This document shows, piece after piece, positions 53,829 through 62,856 of a DNA stretch of 64,000 nucleotides. A program made the position numbers and the translations under genes. The stretch comes from Neptunicoccus sediminis (GTDB lineage: Bacteria; Pseudomonadota; Alphaproteobacteria; Rhodobacterales; Rhodobacteraceae): positions 310,001 through 374,000 of the forward strand of contig NZ_MDVX01000001.1 of NCBI RefSeq assembly GCF_001719615.1, given 5' to 3'. The notes beneath the pieces are model-generated. The model had not been told where the DNA came from. It did not search any database and saw only the letters and a program-made list of their open reading frames with translations. Each line of letters begins with the position of its first letter. Position 1 is the first letter of the stretch.

Positions 53829-55805
53829 ATGACGGCAGTAACAATGGAAACGACCGACGGTATTGCCGTCATCACGGTAGACAATCCTCCGGTGAATGCT
53901 TTGGACCACGGGGTCCGTCAGGGGCTGGCGGACGCGGTGGCGCAGACCGATGCAGATGATGCGGTGCAGGCGGTGGTTCTGATTGCGGCTGGTCGAACCT
54001 TTATGGCCGGGGCCGAGATCAAGGAATTTGGCAAGCCGATGCAGGACCCGAACCTGCCCGATGTTGTTCTGGCGATTGAAGCCGCCCGCAAACCCTGGGT
54101 CGCAGCGATTCACGGCACAGCGCTTGGCGGTGGTCTCGAAGTAGCGCTGGGCTGTCATTACCGGATCGTGGATGCCCGCGCGAAACTGGGTCTTCCCGAG
54201 GTGCATCTGGGCCTTATTCCGGGGGCGGGCGGGACTGTACGTCTGCCCCGCGTGGTGCCGGTCGCCCGCGCGGCGGAAATGGTGGCAACGGGGCGTCCGG
54301 TTCGCGCACAGGATGCGGTGCAAATCGGGCTGGCCGACCGGAAATCCGACGGAGATCTGCGTGCTGATGCTATCGCCTTTGCCCGTGAAATCGCCAGCGA
54401 TCCCTTGCCCGAAGCCCTCGTGAACCGTGCGCCGGTGGATACACCGGATGAGGAAAGCTGGCGTGACATAGCGGGCAAGCTGGTTTCCAAGGCACGGGGG
54501 CAGAATTCTGTGATCCGCGCCGTGGATGCTATCGGAGAATCCGTGCGTCTGGACGGAACAGCGGCGCTGGCGGTGGAGCGGCAGGTATTTTCAGACCTGA
54601 TGGCTGACCCGCAATCGGCGGCCTTGCGTCATGTGTTCTTTGCGGAACGCTCCGTTGGCAAGCTGCCGGAACTGCGCGGCGTTGCGCCCCGTTCGCTGTC
54701 CCATGTGGGGGTGATTGGCGGTGGCACGATGGGGGCAGGTATTGCCGTGGCGCTGCTGCTGTCCGGCCTGCACGTCACAATGATCGAGCGGGATGCTGAC
54801 GCGCTGTCTATCGGTCAGAACCGCGTTGCCGATACGCTGATGGCCAGTGTGCAGCGGGGGCTGATTTCACCGGACAAGCGGGATAGTTTGCTCAAAGGGT
54901 TCATCGGTTCGGTTGAATACGACTCTCTGGCGCAGGCCGATCTGGTGATCGAAGCGGTGTTTGAGGATATGGAGGTCAAGAAACAGGTGTTTGCCGCACT
55001 GGATGCAGCCACACGGCCTGAAGCGGTGCTGGCCACCAATACCTCTTATCTGGATGTGAACGAGATCGCCGCCAGCGTGACCGATCCCTCCCGCGTGTTG
55101 GGGCTGCATTTCTTCTCTCCCGCCCATGTGATGAAACTGCTGGAAATCGTGCGCCCTGATCAGGTCGCGGATGATGTGCTGGCAACAGGTTTCGCGCTGG
55201 GGCAACAGTTGGGCAAGATCTCTGTGCCTGCGGGGGTTTGTGACGGGTTTATCGGCAATCGCATCCTGTCAGCCTACCGGCGGGAGTGTGACTATATGGT
55301 TGAGGATGGCGCCACACCGCAGGAAGTGGACAGCGCGATGAAAGCCTATGGTTTCCCGATGGGCATTTTCGCGATGCAGGATATGGCAGGGCTGGACATC
55401 GGCTGGGCCGCCCGCAAACGCCGCGCCCCGACCCGCGATCCTAAGGAGAGATACGTGTCCATCGCAGATCGTCTGTGCGAGTTGGGCCGTTTCGGGCAGA
55501 AAACCGGTGCGGGCTGGTTCAATTATCCCGAAGGCAGCCGCAGGGGGGAAGCTGATCCGCTGGTTGCAGAGATCATTGCCGAAGAAGCGGCGAAAAACGG
55601 GGTTGAGCAGCGCGACTTTACCGCAGAGGAAATCATGGACCGCATCCTTGGTGCGATGGTGTCCGAAGGTAAGGCGATTCTGGACGAGGGCATTGCCGCC
55701 AGCCCCGAGGCTATCGACGTGGTGATGATCAACGGCTACGGCTTCCCGCGCTGGCGGGGCGGTCCGATGTTTGCTGCACGGGCGGCGGAACAGGGCAATG
55801 GCTGA
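53829..55805 (+). CDS. Bifunctional enoyl-CoA hydratase / 3-hydroxyacyl-CoA dehydrogenase (FadB/FadJ-like)
   Basis: The 658-residue protein joins a crotonase domain (about 1-200: GRTFMAGAEIKEFG, HGTALGGGLEVALGC, PEVHLGLIPGAGGTVRLPR with the catalytic Glu residues) to an NAD-dependent dehydrogenase (HVGVIGGGTMGAGIAVALL near 295, catalytic His in LHFFSPAHVMKLLEIV, FIGNRILSAYRRE). It is shorter than FadB at about 720, like single-chain bacterial forms for short or unusual chains. GAGGAAAC lies before the ATG. The thioesterase gene starts inside its last codons. Confidence 0.92.
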   Translation: MTAVTMETTDGIAVITVDNPPVNALDHGVRQGLADAVAQTDADDAVQAVVLIAAGRTFMAGAEIKEFGKPMQDPNLPDVVLAIEAARKPWVAAIHGTALGGGLEVALGCHYRIVDARAKLGLPEVHLGLIPGAGGTVRLPRVVPVARAAEMVATGRPVRAQDAVQIGLADRKSDGDLRADAIAFAREIASDPLPEALVNRAPVDTPDEESWRDIAGKLVSKARGQNSVIRAVDAIGESVRLDGTAALAVERQVFSDLMADPQSAALRHVFFAERSVGKLPELRGVAPRSLSHVGVIGGGTMGAGIAVALLLSGLHVTMIERDADALSIGQNRVADTLMASVQRGLISPDKRDSLLKGFIGSVEYDSLAQADLVIEAVFEDMEVKKQVFAALDAATRPEAVLATNTSYLDVNEIAASVTDPSRVLGLHFFSPAHVMKLLEIVRPDQVADDVLATGFALGQQLGKISVPAGVCDGFIGNRILSAYRRECDYMVEDGATPQEVDSAMKAYGFPMGIFAMQDMAGLDIGWAARKRRAPTRDPKERYVSIADRLCELGRFGQKTGAGWFNYPEGSRRGEADPLVAEIIAEEAAKNGVEQRDFTAEEIMDRILGAMVSEGKAILDEGIAASPEAIDVVMINGYGFPRWRGGPMFAARAAEQGNG

Positions 55806-56217
55806 TCCGGTTCATACCACCACGCAAGTGGTCCGGTTCCAGCATTGCGATCCGGCGGGGATTGTCTTTTATCCCCGCTATTTCGAGATGTTGAACCTGA
55901 CGGTAGAGGAATTTTTTGAACAGACCGCAGGCTGGTCGTTCCACCGGATGCACGAAGATTTGAAAACCTCGGTGCCGACGGTGCATATTGAAACCGACTT
56001 TACCGATGTGTCGCGGCTGGAGGACCGTCTGGATTTCCAACTGCGTGTTGCACGGCTCGGACGGCGCAGTCTTGACCTGACGATAGAGGCGCTGTGCGGG
56101 GCCGAACAGCGTCTGAGTGCGCGGATTACCCTTGTCTGTGTGGATTTCATCAAGAAACATGCGGTGCCTTGGCCCGAACCGCTGCGCGCTGTGTTAGAGC
56201 CGTTATCAGAGGGATGA
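55798..56217 (+). CDS. Acyl-CoA thioesterase, YbgC/4-hydroxybenzoyl-CoA type
   Basis: The 139-residue hot-dog-fold protein shows FQHCDPAGIVFYPRYFEMLN, in which the Asp of CDPAG is the catalytic residue of 4HBT-type thioesterases. The rest (VEEFFEQTAGWSFHRMHEDL, then ITLVCVDF) fits the family. Its ATG overlaps the dehydrogenase gene end by 8 bases, so it acts with that enzyme, probably releasing a free acid from a CoA ester. The chain length is not known. Confidence 0.88.
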   Translation: MADPVHTTTQVVRFQHCDPAGIVFYPRYFEMLNLTVEEFFEQTAGWSFHRMHEDLKTSVPTVHIETDFTDVSRLEDRLDFQLRVARLGRRSLDLTIEALCGAEQRLSARITLVCVDFIKKHAVPWPEPLRAVLEPLSEG

Positions 56218-56218
56218 T

Positions 56219-57226
56219 ATGGACCTGACACGGCGGCAGATGATGGCACTCACAGGCGCTGGGCTTGTCTGCCCTGCTACCGGACGGGCCGAGGTTCTGC
56301 CTGCTTTCATCCCGACCGCCGTGATTGACGCCGCTTTTGACATGACACGGCGCAAGGGAATGATGGAAATGCTGGTGGCGCGCAAGGTGCGCACTGTGTT
56401 CCGCTATTACGCCTATAAAGACCAGCCCGAACGCAACCTGCCCCATAAGGTTCTGCGCCGTCACGAAGCCGAGGCGCTATGGGATGCAGGCATCAACATC
56501 GGCGCGGTCTTTCAGTACAACAACGACAAGCTGGAAAGCATCACGCCAGAGCGCGGGCAGGCGGATGCGGAACATGCGCTCGATTACGCACAGAACACGA
56601 TCGGCCAACCCGCAGGCTCTGCCATCTATTTCGGCGTAGACGGAAGTTGGAACGGCGCTGCGCAACTGGCCGGTGTTATGGCCTATTTCGAATCCGTGCG
56701 CCGCGTGTTCCAGCAAAACGGCAACCGCTACCGTGTGGGGGCTTATGGCTCGGGGTTGGTGCTCGGGCGGTTGCTCGATACGGGGCTGACGGATCTGACA
56801 TGGCTTGCCCTGTCGCGGGGCTGGCCCGGCACACGGCAGTTCTACAATCAGGAGCGGTGGAACCTGTTCCAGTTTTCCCACCATCTTTGGTTCGGAAAAA
56901 ATCAGGTGGACGGGAATGTGATCAATCCGGTCGCACCGGATTTCGGAGACTTCTCCCGCACGTCTGTCGGGAAACCTGCGGATTTCGGAACGGCGTTTTT
57001 GTTAAAGGACCAGTTCTATTTTTCAAGCCGCCGTAAGGCAGCGGTCTATGAAAAACCCGATGAAACCGCGAAAGTCGTGCAATCTCTGACGCTGGCCTAT
57101 AACCCGATTGTATTAAAATCCATCAAGGACTGGCACGCGGTGTCGTTGGACGGGACGGACCGGATCGCAGGTTATGTCCGCGCCGAAGTTTTGACCTCCT
57201 CGGCGCAGATGCCTGCCTATAAATAG
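56219..57226 (+). CDS. DUF1906 (Rv2525c-like) glycoside-hydrolase-fold protein with SH3-like tail
   Basis: The 335-residue protein begins with a twin-arginine signal (LTRRQMMALTGAGLV), so it is probably exported folded. The body from residue 33 (VIDAAFDMTRRKGMMEML, VRTVFRYYAYKD, GINIGAVFQYNND, AIYFGVDGSWN, RVGAYGSGLVLG) is a DUF1906 domain, a TIM-barrel related to GH25 lysozymes, with candidate acidic residues in FGVDGSW. The last 80 residues resemble an SH3-like module. It starts 2 bases after the thioesterase gene. Its wall or polysaccharide substrate is unknown. Confidence 0.72.
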   Translation: MDLTRRQMMALTGAGLVCPATGRAEVLPAFIPTAVIDAAFDMTRRKGMMEMLVARKVRTVFRYYAYKDQPERNLPHKVLRRHEAEALWDAGINIGAVFQYNNDKLESITPERGQADAEHALDYAQNTIGQPAGSAIYFGVDGSWNGAAQLAGVMAYFESVRRVFQQNGNRYRVGAYGSGLVLGRLLDTGLTDLTWLALSRGWPGTRQFYNQERWNLFQFSHHLWFGKNQVDGNVINPVAPDFGDFSRTSVGKPADFGTAFLLKDQFYFSSRRKAAVYEKPDETAKVVQSLTLAYNPIVLKSIKDWHAVSLDGTDRIAGYVRAEVLTSSAQMPAYK

Positions 57227-57230
57227 GCGT

Positions 57231-58373
57231 TCAGGCCGGTTTTTTTCCGAGCAGTTCTTCCGTATGCGCGCCAAGCTTGGGGGCCGCATCCTTGGTGGCC
57301 AGATCAGAACCCGAGAACCGCATCGGAGAGCGTACACCGGGCAGCCCGTCCAGTTCGATCTTCATGCCACGCGCCTGCACATGGGGGTCCTCAAACAGCT
57401 CTTTCATGTCGTTGATCGGGCCAGCCGGAACCGTATTGGCATCACAGGCGGCCAGCAACGCGGCTTTGGTATGTTTGCGGGTTTCCTCTTGCAGAATGGG
57501 CACCAAAACGTCGCGGTGTTTCACCCGCAGCGGATTGGTGATGTAATCGGCATGGCTCGCCAGATCGGGACGGTTGAGAATATCGCAAAAGCGGCGGTAC
57601 TGGCCGTCGTTGCCACAGGCAATAATCACATGCCCGTCGGATGTGGGCAGCACCTGATAGGGTACAATATTCGGATGGGCGTTGCCCGATAATCCCGGCG
57701 GATTTCCGGTGGCCAGATAGTTCCACGCCTGATTTGCCGTCACTGCCGCGGCCACGTCCAGCAGGGACATATCAATATGCTGCCCTTTGCCGGTTCTTTC
57801 ACGGTGGGCCAGTGCGGCCTGAATGGCGATCACGGAATAAAGCCCTGTGAACAGGTCGGTAATCGCCACACCGCATTTCTGCGGTTCGCCACCGGGTTCG
57901 CCGGTAATGGACATCAGGCCCGACATGCCCTGCATCAGAAAGTCATAACCGGCGCGGGGGGCATAGGGTCCGGTCTGCCCGAAGCCTGTGACCGAACAAT
58001 AGACCAGACGGGGGTTGGCCTCTTTCAGACTGTCGTAGTCCAGCCCGTATTTCGCCAGCCCGCCAACCTTGAAGTTCTCGATCAACACATCGGCTTCAGA
58101 AATCAGGCCCAGCAGGTCCGCCTTGCCTTCGGGGGTGCGAAAATCCACCACAACCGATTTCTTGCCGCGATTGCAGGCGTGAAAATAACCGGCGGCCACA
58201 TCATCACCCCGATCAATAAAGGGCGGACCCCATTTGCGGGTGTCATCGCCGTCCGGCGCTTCGATTTTGACGACCTCCGCCCCCAGATCGGCAAGCGTCT
58301 GACCAGCCCAGGGACCGGCCAGAATACGGGCGAGTTCGACGACCCTCAGGCCGTGCAAAGGTGTATTTGTCAT
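57231..58373 (-). CDS. CaiB/BaiF family CoA transferase
   Basis: The 380-residue family III CoA transferase has LARILAGPWAGQTLADLGAE near the N-terminus, DVLIENFKVGGLAKYGLDYD, and the catalytic Asp in VAITDLFTGLYSVIAIQAAL. HRERTGKGQHIDMSLLD and GNAHPNIVPYQVLPTSDGHV are also typical. Formyl-, succinyl- and itaconyl-CoA are among the family's substrates. I cannot say which applies. It starts 3 bases after the DsbA gene and converges with the DUF1906 gene. Confidence 0.9.
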   Translation of the reverse strand: MTNTPLHGLRVVELARILAGPWAGQTLADLGAEVVKIEAPDGDDTRKWGPPFIDRGDDVAAGYFHACNRGKKSVVVDFRTPEGKADLLGLISEADVLIENFKVGGLAKYGLDYDSLKEANPRLVYCSVTGFGQTGPYAPRAGYDFLMQGMSGLMSITGEPGGEPQKCGVAITDLFTGLYSVIAIQAALAHRERTGKGQHIDMSLLDVAAAVTANQAWNYLATGNPPGLSGNAHPNIVPYQVLPTSDGHVIIACGNDGQYRRFCDILNRPDLASHADYITNPLRVKHRDVLVPILQEETRKHTKAALLAACDANTVPAGPINDMKELFEDPHVQARGMKIELDGLPGVRSPMRFSGSDLATKDAAPKLGAHTEELLGKKPA

Positions 58374-58376
58374 GAA

Positions 58377-58982
58377 TCAGCTGCCAAGCTCTGCGTCGAT
58401 GATCTCGGCCAGTTCGCTATAGGGCAGGTTGCCGTATTTGGTGCCGTTCACAAGCAGCGTCGGCGTGGAGTTCACTTCATCCGCTGTCGAGGTTTCCTGA
58501 AAGCGGGCGACCATGGCTTCGGCCATTTTCTGATCGTTCAGACATGCGTCCAGTTGTTCGTCAGACAGACCGGCAATTTTGCCGATCTTGCGCATTTCAC
58601 CAACGATTGCAGCAGGCTCGCCAGCGCGGGACCACTCGGCCTGACGTTTGTAGAGCATATCCGCGATGCCAAAGAATTTCGCCGGATCGCAGCGGGCAAT
58701 CATCGCACCCCATAGGCCGAAACGGTCAAAATAGACTTCGCGGTAGACGAAATTGATCTTATCCGTGTCGATGTAATTCGCTTTCAGCTGCGGATAAGTG
58801 TTGGCATGGAAACTGGCGCAATGGGGGCAGGTGAAAGAGGCGTATTCTGTCACCGTAACTTTGGCCAGCTCGTTGCCAAGGCGCATATCCGGAACGGTCA
58901 GGGTTTCTTCCTGTGCGAAGGTGAAACTGCCGGGCAGGGTGGTCGCGGCCAGAGTGGCCAGTGCTGTGCGGCGGGTAATCAT
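58377..58982 (-). CDS. DsbA-like thiol:disulfide interchange protein
   Basis: The 201-residue periplasmic oxidoreductase has a signal sequence with a possible twin-arginine start (MITRRTALATLAATTL), then the thioredoxin-fold active site YASFTCPHCASFH. A helical insert holds FGLWGAMIARCDPAKF, and the cis-Pro segment is STPTLLVNGT. The CPHC pair is that of strong oxidants. In related genomes a DsbA-like gene follows dciA and mutY is divergent, as seen here. Confidence 0.9.
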   Translation of the reverse strand: MITRRTALATLAATTLPGSFTFAQEETLTVPDMRLGNELAKVTVTEYASFTCPHCASFHANTYPQLKANYIDTDKINFVYREVYFDRFGLWGAMIARCDPAKFFGIADMLYKRQAEWSRAGEPAAIVGEMRKIGKIAGLSDEQLDACLNDQKMAEAMVARFQETSTADEVNSTPTLLVNGTKYGNLPYSELAEIIDAELGS

Positions 58983-58999
58983 AACGGGAACCTCTTGGA

Positions 59000-59539
59000 T
59001 TAGGATTTTTGTTTTTTCAGGATGTTTTCACCCAGCGCGGCAAGGGCCGCTTTTAACCCACCGTCTGACACGTCAGATACGGTCCGGGCAAGCACCTCTT
59101 TCTTTTCGGCGCTCAGGGGCGGTTTTTCGGGGCGGTCGTGGTGGAAATCCGCCTGTTTGTCGGCAAAGCCGGTCGGGGAGGTCTGGGTAATGTGGATGCG
59201 GCTGATCGCGGCATAGCCGTAGGTGGCGTTCACGCGATCCTTGATCTGGGGCAATTGCATCTGCACCATCGGCGCATTGGCACCGGTTGTCAGCAGGGTC
59301 AGGGTTGCCCCCATGCCCTGACGGGTATAGCCGACTTTCACAGGGCGGGCGATCCGCGCAACAGACTCTCCGGCGATTTCCGCCCAATGGGTCAGCAGAC
59401 GGGTCTCCGAGAACCCCCGCTTTTCCGAAGCCTTGCGGATTTGGGTGCCAAGGATACCGCCGGTTTGCAGAAAACCACGGGCCTTGCGCCGCGTAAACGC
59501 GGGCTTGGGCGGGGAATTCTTCGATTTCATGGCGGCCAT
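59000..59539 (-). CDS. DciA (DUF721) family protein, helicase-loading factor
   Basis: The 179-residue cytoplasmic protein has a DUF721 core: LLTHWAEIAGESVARIARPV and GATLTLLTTGANAPMVQMQL, with a KH-like fold. DciA is the ancestral loader of the replicative helicase DnaB in bacteria without DnaC. An N-terminal basic tail and a C-terminal tail rich in Glu/Lys flank the core, and the latter is typical of alphaproteobacteria. The start may be the first or the fourth codon (both ATG). It is divergent from mutY. Confidence 0.85.
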   Translation of the reverse strand: MAAMKSKNSPPKPAFTRRKARGFLQTGGILGTQIRKASEKRGFSETRLLTHWAEIAGESVARIARPVKVGYTRQGMGATLTLLTTGANAPMVQMQLPQIKDRVNATYGYAAISRIHITQTSPTGFADKQADFHHDRPEKPPLSAEKKEVLARTVSDVSDGGLKAALAALGENILKKQKS

Positions 59540-59622
59540 GGCTGTCTTAACCTTTGATTCACGTTATCTTACGCAGGCAAAGGGCGGATGCCAGCGAATT
59601 GGTGGTAAAGAGGTGATAAAAC

Positions 59623-60666
59623 TTGTGTGAGAAGTTGACACAGCAGGCGGCAGAATTGCTGGACTGGTACGATATTCATGCCCGCGAAATGCCGTGGCGT
59701 GTCGGCCCCGCTGCGCGGCAGGACGGCGTGCGGCCCGACCCCTATCACATCTGGTTGTCAGAGGTGATGTTGCAGCAGACAACCGTGGCTGCTGTGAAGG
59801 ATTATTTCCGCAAATTTGTCAGCCGCTGGCCGACGGTGGGTGATCTGGCAGGGGCTCAGGACGGTGATATTATGGCGGCTTGGGCGGGGCTGGGCTATTA
59901 TGCCCGCGCCCGCAACCTGCTGAAATGTGCCCGCGTGGTAGCGCAGGATTATGATGGCGTTTTTCCCAATACTTACGAGGAACTGTTAAAGCTGCCGGGT
60001 ATCGGCCCCTACACAGCCGCCGCCGTTTCAGCCATTGCCTTTGACCGCCGCGCGGTGGTCCTTGATGGAAATGTAGAGCGGGTTATGGCCCGTTATTACA
60101 GGGTTTTAGACCCTTTGCCTGCCTCCAAAGAGACTCTTCGCAGCCTTGCAGACGGTCTGACACCGGACCGCCGCTGTGGGGACTACGCGCAGGCGGTAAT
60201 GGATCTGGGGGCGACGATTTGTACGCCGCGCTCCCCGGCCTGCGGTATTTGCCCGTGGATGTCAGGCTGCGCTGCGCGTCTGGCGGGCGATGCGGCCAGC
60301 CTGCCGCGCAAGACACCGAAGGCCGCGAAACCGATCCGGCTCGGCATCGCCTATGTGGCAGAGCGCACAGATGGCGCAGTGCTGCTGGAACGCCGTCCCG
60401 ACAAGGGGCTACTGGGCGGAATGCTGGGCTGGCCCGGCAGCACGTGGCAAGAGGCACCCCATGACGCAGAGCCGCCCCTTGCTGCGGACTGGCAGGACAG
60501 GGGCGAGGTGCGCCACACCTTCACCCATTTCCACCTGCGCCTTCAGGTCCGCTTTGCCCAAGACGTCAGCGGCGATCCGGACAGTGGCAGTTTTCTGCCC
60601 CGTGACCGGTTTTCCCCTGCCGATCTGCCCACCGTCATGCGCAAGGCATGGGATCTCTGTCGCTAA
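59623..60666 (+). CDS. mutY: A/G-specific adenine glycosylase
   Basis: The 347-residue base-excision enzyme removes A opposite 8-oxoG. The helix-hairpin-helix region LPGIGPYTAAAVSAIAFDRR and VVLDGNVERVMARY (catalytic Asp), the N-terminal SEVMLQQTTVAAV (catalytic Glu) and the 4Fe-4S ligands C-x6-C-x2-C-x5-C in CTPRSPACGICPWMSGC are clear. The C-terminal Nudix-like domain that reads 8-oxoG is present (LERRPDKGLLGGMLGWPG, HTFTHFHL). The start is TTG at 59623, with AGAGG 9 bases before. Confidence 0.94.
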   Translation: MCEKLTQQAAELLDWYDIHAREMPWRVGPAARQDGVRPDPYHIWLSEVMLQQTTVAAVKDYFRKFVSRWPTVGDLAGAQDGDIMAAWAGLGYYARARNLLKCARVVAQDYDGVFPNTYEELLKLPGIGPYTAAAVSAIAFDRRAVVLDGNVERVMARYYRVLDPLPASKETLRSLADGLTPDRRCGDYAQAVMDLGATICTPRSPACGICPWMSGCAARLAGDAASLPRKTPKAAKPIRLGIAYVAERTDGAVLLERRPDKGLLGGMLGWPGSTWQEAPHDAEPPLAADWQDRGEVRHTFTHFHLRLQVRFAQDVSGDPDSGSFLPRDRFSPADLPTVMRKAWDLCR

Positions 60667-60680
60667 CCCCTTGCGGGACT

Positions 60681-61916
60681 TCAGCCTTTGCGGATCGTCC
60701 CGTCGGCCACCCATGCGTCAAAGATTTCCAACGCTTTATCGGCAAACGCCTGATCATTGATATGGGCATCCACCTCGGAATATGCGATCGGATCAGTCAT
60801 GACCTTGCGGGCTTCGTCGGTAAACGCGGCCAGCCCTTCGGGATCATGGGCCACATCGCCTTCCTTATCCCACTCCTCAACCCCTTGTAGAGGCATGATA
60901 AAATGGGTTGGCGCTTTGGCCTGCGCCAGACGCTTTGCCACCTCGCGGGCGGATTCGCGGCGTTCCTCGGCGTTGAAAGCGGATGATTTGATCAGGCGGT
61001 TATGCTCGTGGAAGGGGCGGTCGCGATAGTTTTCGGGGATGTCCTGCCAGCCTGCGAAATCCACCAGATCGAAACAGCCGGGGGCCACGATCTGCGGGAT
61101 GCCGCTGCGCCCTGCGTTCAACATCCGCTGGTTGCCGCTGCTGACCACAGATCCGGCGATGAGATTGCCGAGTTCCGACAAGCCAAAGTCCATGACACAG
61201 CAGAACCGCCCCTGCGCGGCAAGGGATTCAAAGGCCATGCCGCCCATGCCGGTGGCGTGGAAAATGGCAACCTCGTAGCCCCGTTGTTCCAAAGCGGGTT
61301 TCAGCAATTTCATGTATTTCAGACAGGACGACCCAAGCGAGGTCATCCCGACAATGGGTCGGTCCGTGGCGGATGGCTCTACCGCGCGTGCTGCGCCCAG
61401 CACGGCACCGGCAGCTTGTGACAGGGAGGCCTTGCAGACAGAGTTCAATCCGTAGAGGCCGCCCGCCCAAAGGATCATCTGGATGTCCGCAGACAGGCGT
61501 TCCGGCGGGATGATCGGGGAAAAAGAGACCGTGGACACAACATATTTCGGCACGCCCATTGGCAGGGCCTGACAAACATCGAGCGCCAGATCGGTGCCCA
61601 TGGTGCCGCCCAGAATAACCACACCGTCAAAGGCGCCGTCACGGTAAAGCTGCGCTGCAAGCTGCGAGGCGCCACGCGCCATAATCTGCATGGCAGTGTT
61701 TTCATCGCCAGAGTCAATCGCTGCCTTGATAGAGCTTCCAGCGGCTTCGGCCACGGCGTGTTTGGAGTGGTCGCAAGGCACTGACGGGTCGCCCAAAACG
61801 CTGACATCCATCGTCAGAACACCGCCTCCCATCGCGGTGATCCGTTCTGCCATATAGTTCAACTCGTCGTCTTTCGTGTCATAGGTGCCGACGATCAGAA
61901 TAGTCTTGTCAGACAT
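60681..61916 (-). CDS. UPF0261 / Tm-1-like ATP-binding protein
   Basis: The 411-residue protein fits the UPF0261 family: TILIVGTYDTKDDELNYMAE at the N-terminus, VVILGGTMGTDLALDVCQAL, MTSLGSSCLKYMKLLKPALE, IFHATGMGGMAFESLAAQGR and GSVVSSGNQRMLNAGRSGIP. The plant homologue Tm-1 binds ATP and a viral replicase. The bacterial role is unknown, although the fold suggests an acyl- or phosphate-binding metabolic enzyme. It overlaps the kinase gene by 8 bases. Confidence 0.9.
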   Translation of the reverse strand: MSDKTILIVGTYDTKDDELNYMAERITAMGGGVLTMDVSVLGDPSVPCDHSKHAVAEAAGSSIKAAIDSGDENTAMQIMARGASQLAAQLYRDGAFDGVVILGGTMGTDLALDVCQALPMGVPKYVVSTVSFSPIIPPERLSADIQMILWAGGLYGLNSVCKASLSQAAGAVLGAARAVEPSATDRPIVGMTSLGSSCLKYMKLLKPALEQRGYEVAIFHATGMGGMAFESLAAQGRFCCVMDFGLSELGNLIAGSVVSSGNQRMLNAGRSGIPQIVAPGCFDLVDFAGWQDIPENYRDRPFHEHNRLIKSSAFNAEERRESAREVAKRLAQAKAPTHFIMPLQGVEEWDKEGDVAHDPEGLAAFTDEARKVMTDPIAYSEVDAHINDQAFADKALEIFDAWVADGTIRKG

Positions 61917-62856
61917 GGGTGCCTCCCGAATTTAGCCAGTTTGCAACCACTTGGGTCGCCTTATTGATGTGCTGCCTGTTGCGTTCCTGTGCGTTTTGAA
62001 GCTCCATCCGCGTCACGATCCAGCCCACATAGGTACAGGCGCGCAACGCGATAAACAGGGGCAGATGGGTGATGTTGATAGCGCGTTCGGACTGGTAGCC
62101 ATCGATCAATGCCGCTTGCAATGTCTCCGCATTTCCTTCCTCGCGGATGCGGAAAATCGTTGTGGCCAGTTCAAACAGCCGGAAGCCGTGACCGCTATCG
62201 TCAAAGTCGATCAGATGCAGGTCGTTCCCGTCGATCAGGATATTCTCGCGCAGCAGGTCGGCGTGGATCAGACCGAAATCATGCTGCCCCTCCGCCAGTG
62301 CAGTTGCAGCCTTCGCGCGAAAGCGCTCAAGCAGCGCTTTTTGCTCTGCCGTCAGGGTCGGATTTTCCCAGAACCGCCCCCAGAGCGGCGTCTCACCGAT
62401 CAGACCTTCGGCATCCCAGGCCGGACGGGTGAACCCCTGTGGCGGTGTCCACGCATCAGAAGCCCCATGCATCCGCGCCATTGCCTGACCGAGCCTGTAA
62501 AACGTGCCCTCCGGATCATCCAGATCAAGCGGCGTTCCATAGGCGCCCATCTGATGGCCGGGCAACCATGTCAGCAGATCGAATTGCGCGCCCTCTAACA
62601 CTTGTAGATGGGCACCATCCGCGCCGGAAATCGGGCGGGACAGCGAAAGTCCGGCCCCGTCAAGGGCGTCCATCCACGCCAGTTCCGAGCGCAACTCCGC
62701 GTCTGTGCGATAGCCACCACGGTGATGGCGCAGCGCATAGACCGCATCCGGCGTCGTCACGCGGTAGACGCGGTTTTCTCTCTCGGCCACCAGTTCGACA
62801 GCGGTGGCATTTACATCCCAGCGGGCAATCGCCTGTTGCGCAAGCGTCTCTGTCAT
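61909..62856 (-). CDS. APH-family phosphotransferase (choline/hydroxylysine-kinase-like)
   Basis: The 315-residue protein has the aminoglycoside-phosphotransferase fold. The N-terminal nucleotide region shows VAERENRVYRVTTPDAVYAL, and the catalytic loop is LIHADLLRENILIDGND (His-x-Asp-x4-Asn) followed by the metal site HLIDFDDSGHG. In the same group are homoserine, choline and hydroxylysine kinases. The ATG at 62856 gives the usual length and overlaps the class III aminotransferase stop (ATGA). A longer upstream frame lacks support. The small-molecule target is inferred to be an amino alcohol. Confidence 0.85.
   Translation of the reverse strand: MTETLAQQAIARWDVNATAVELVAERENRVYRVTTPDAVYALRHHRGGYRTDAELRSELAWMDALDGAGLSLSRPISGADGAHLQVLEGAQFDLLTWLPGHQMGAYGTPLDLDDPEGTFYRLGQAMARMHGASDAWTPPQGFTRPAWDAEGLIGETPLWGRFWENPTLTAEQKALLERFRAKAATALAEGQHDFGLIHADLLRENILIDGNDLHLIDFDDSGHGFRLFELATTIFRIREEGNAETLQAALIDGYQSERAINITHLPLFIALRACTYVGWIVTRMELQNAQERNRQHINKATQVVANWLNSGGTHV

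Noticed and set aside
52461-54323. A 620-codon open frame on the minus strand
   Set aside because: It is antisense to the aminotransferase and acyl-CoA genes, has His/Gln-rich nonsense composition and no recognisable domain. Such long mirror frames are common in GC-rich coding DNA.
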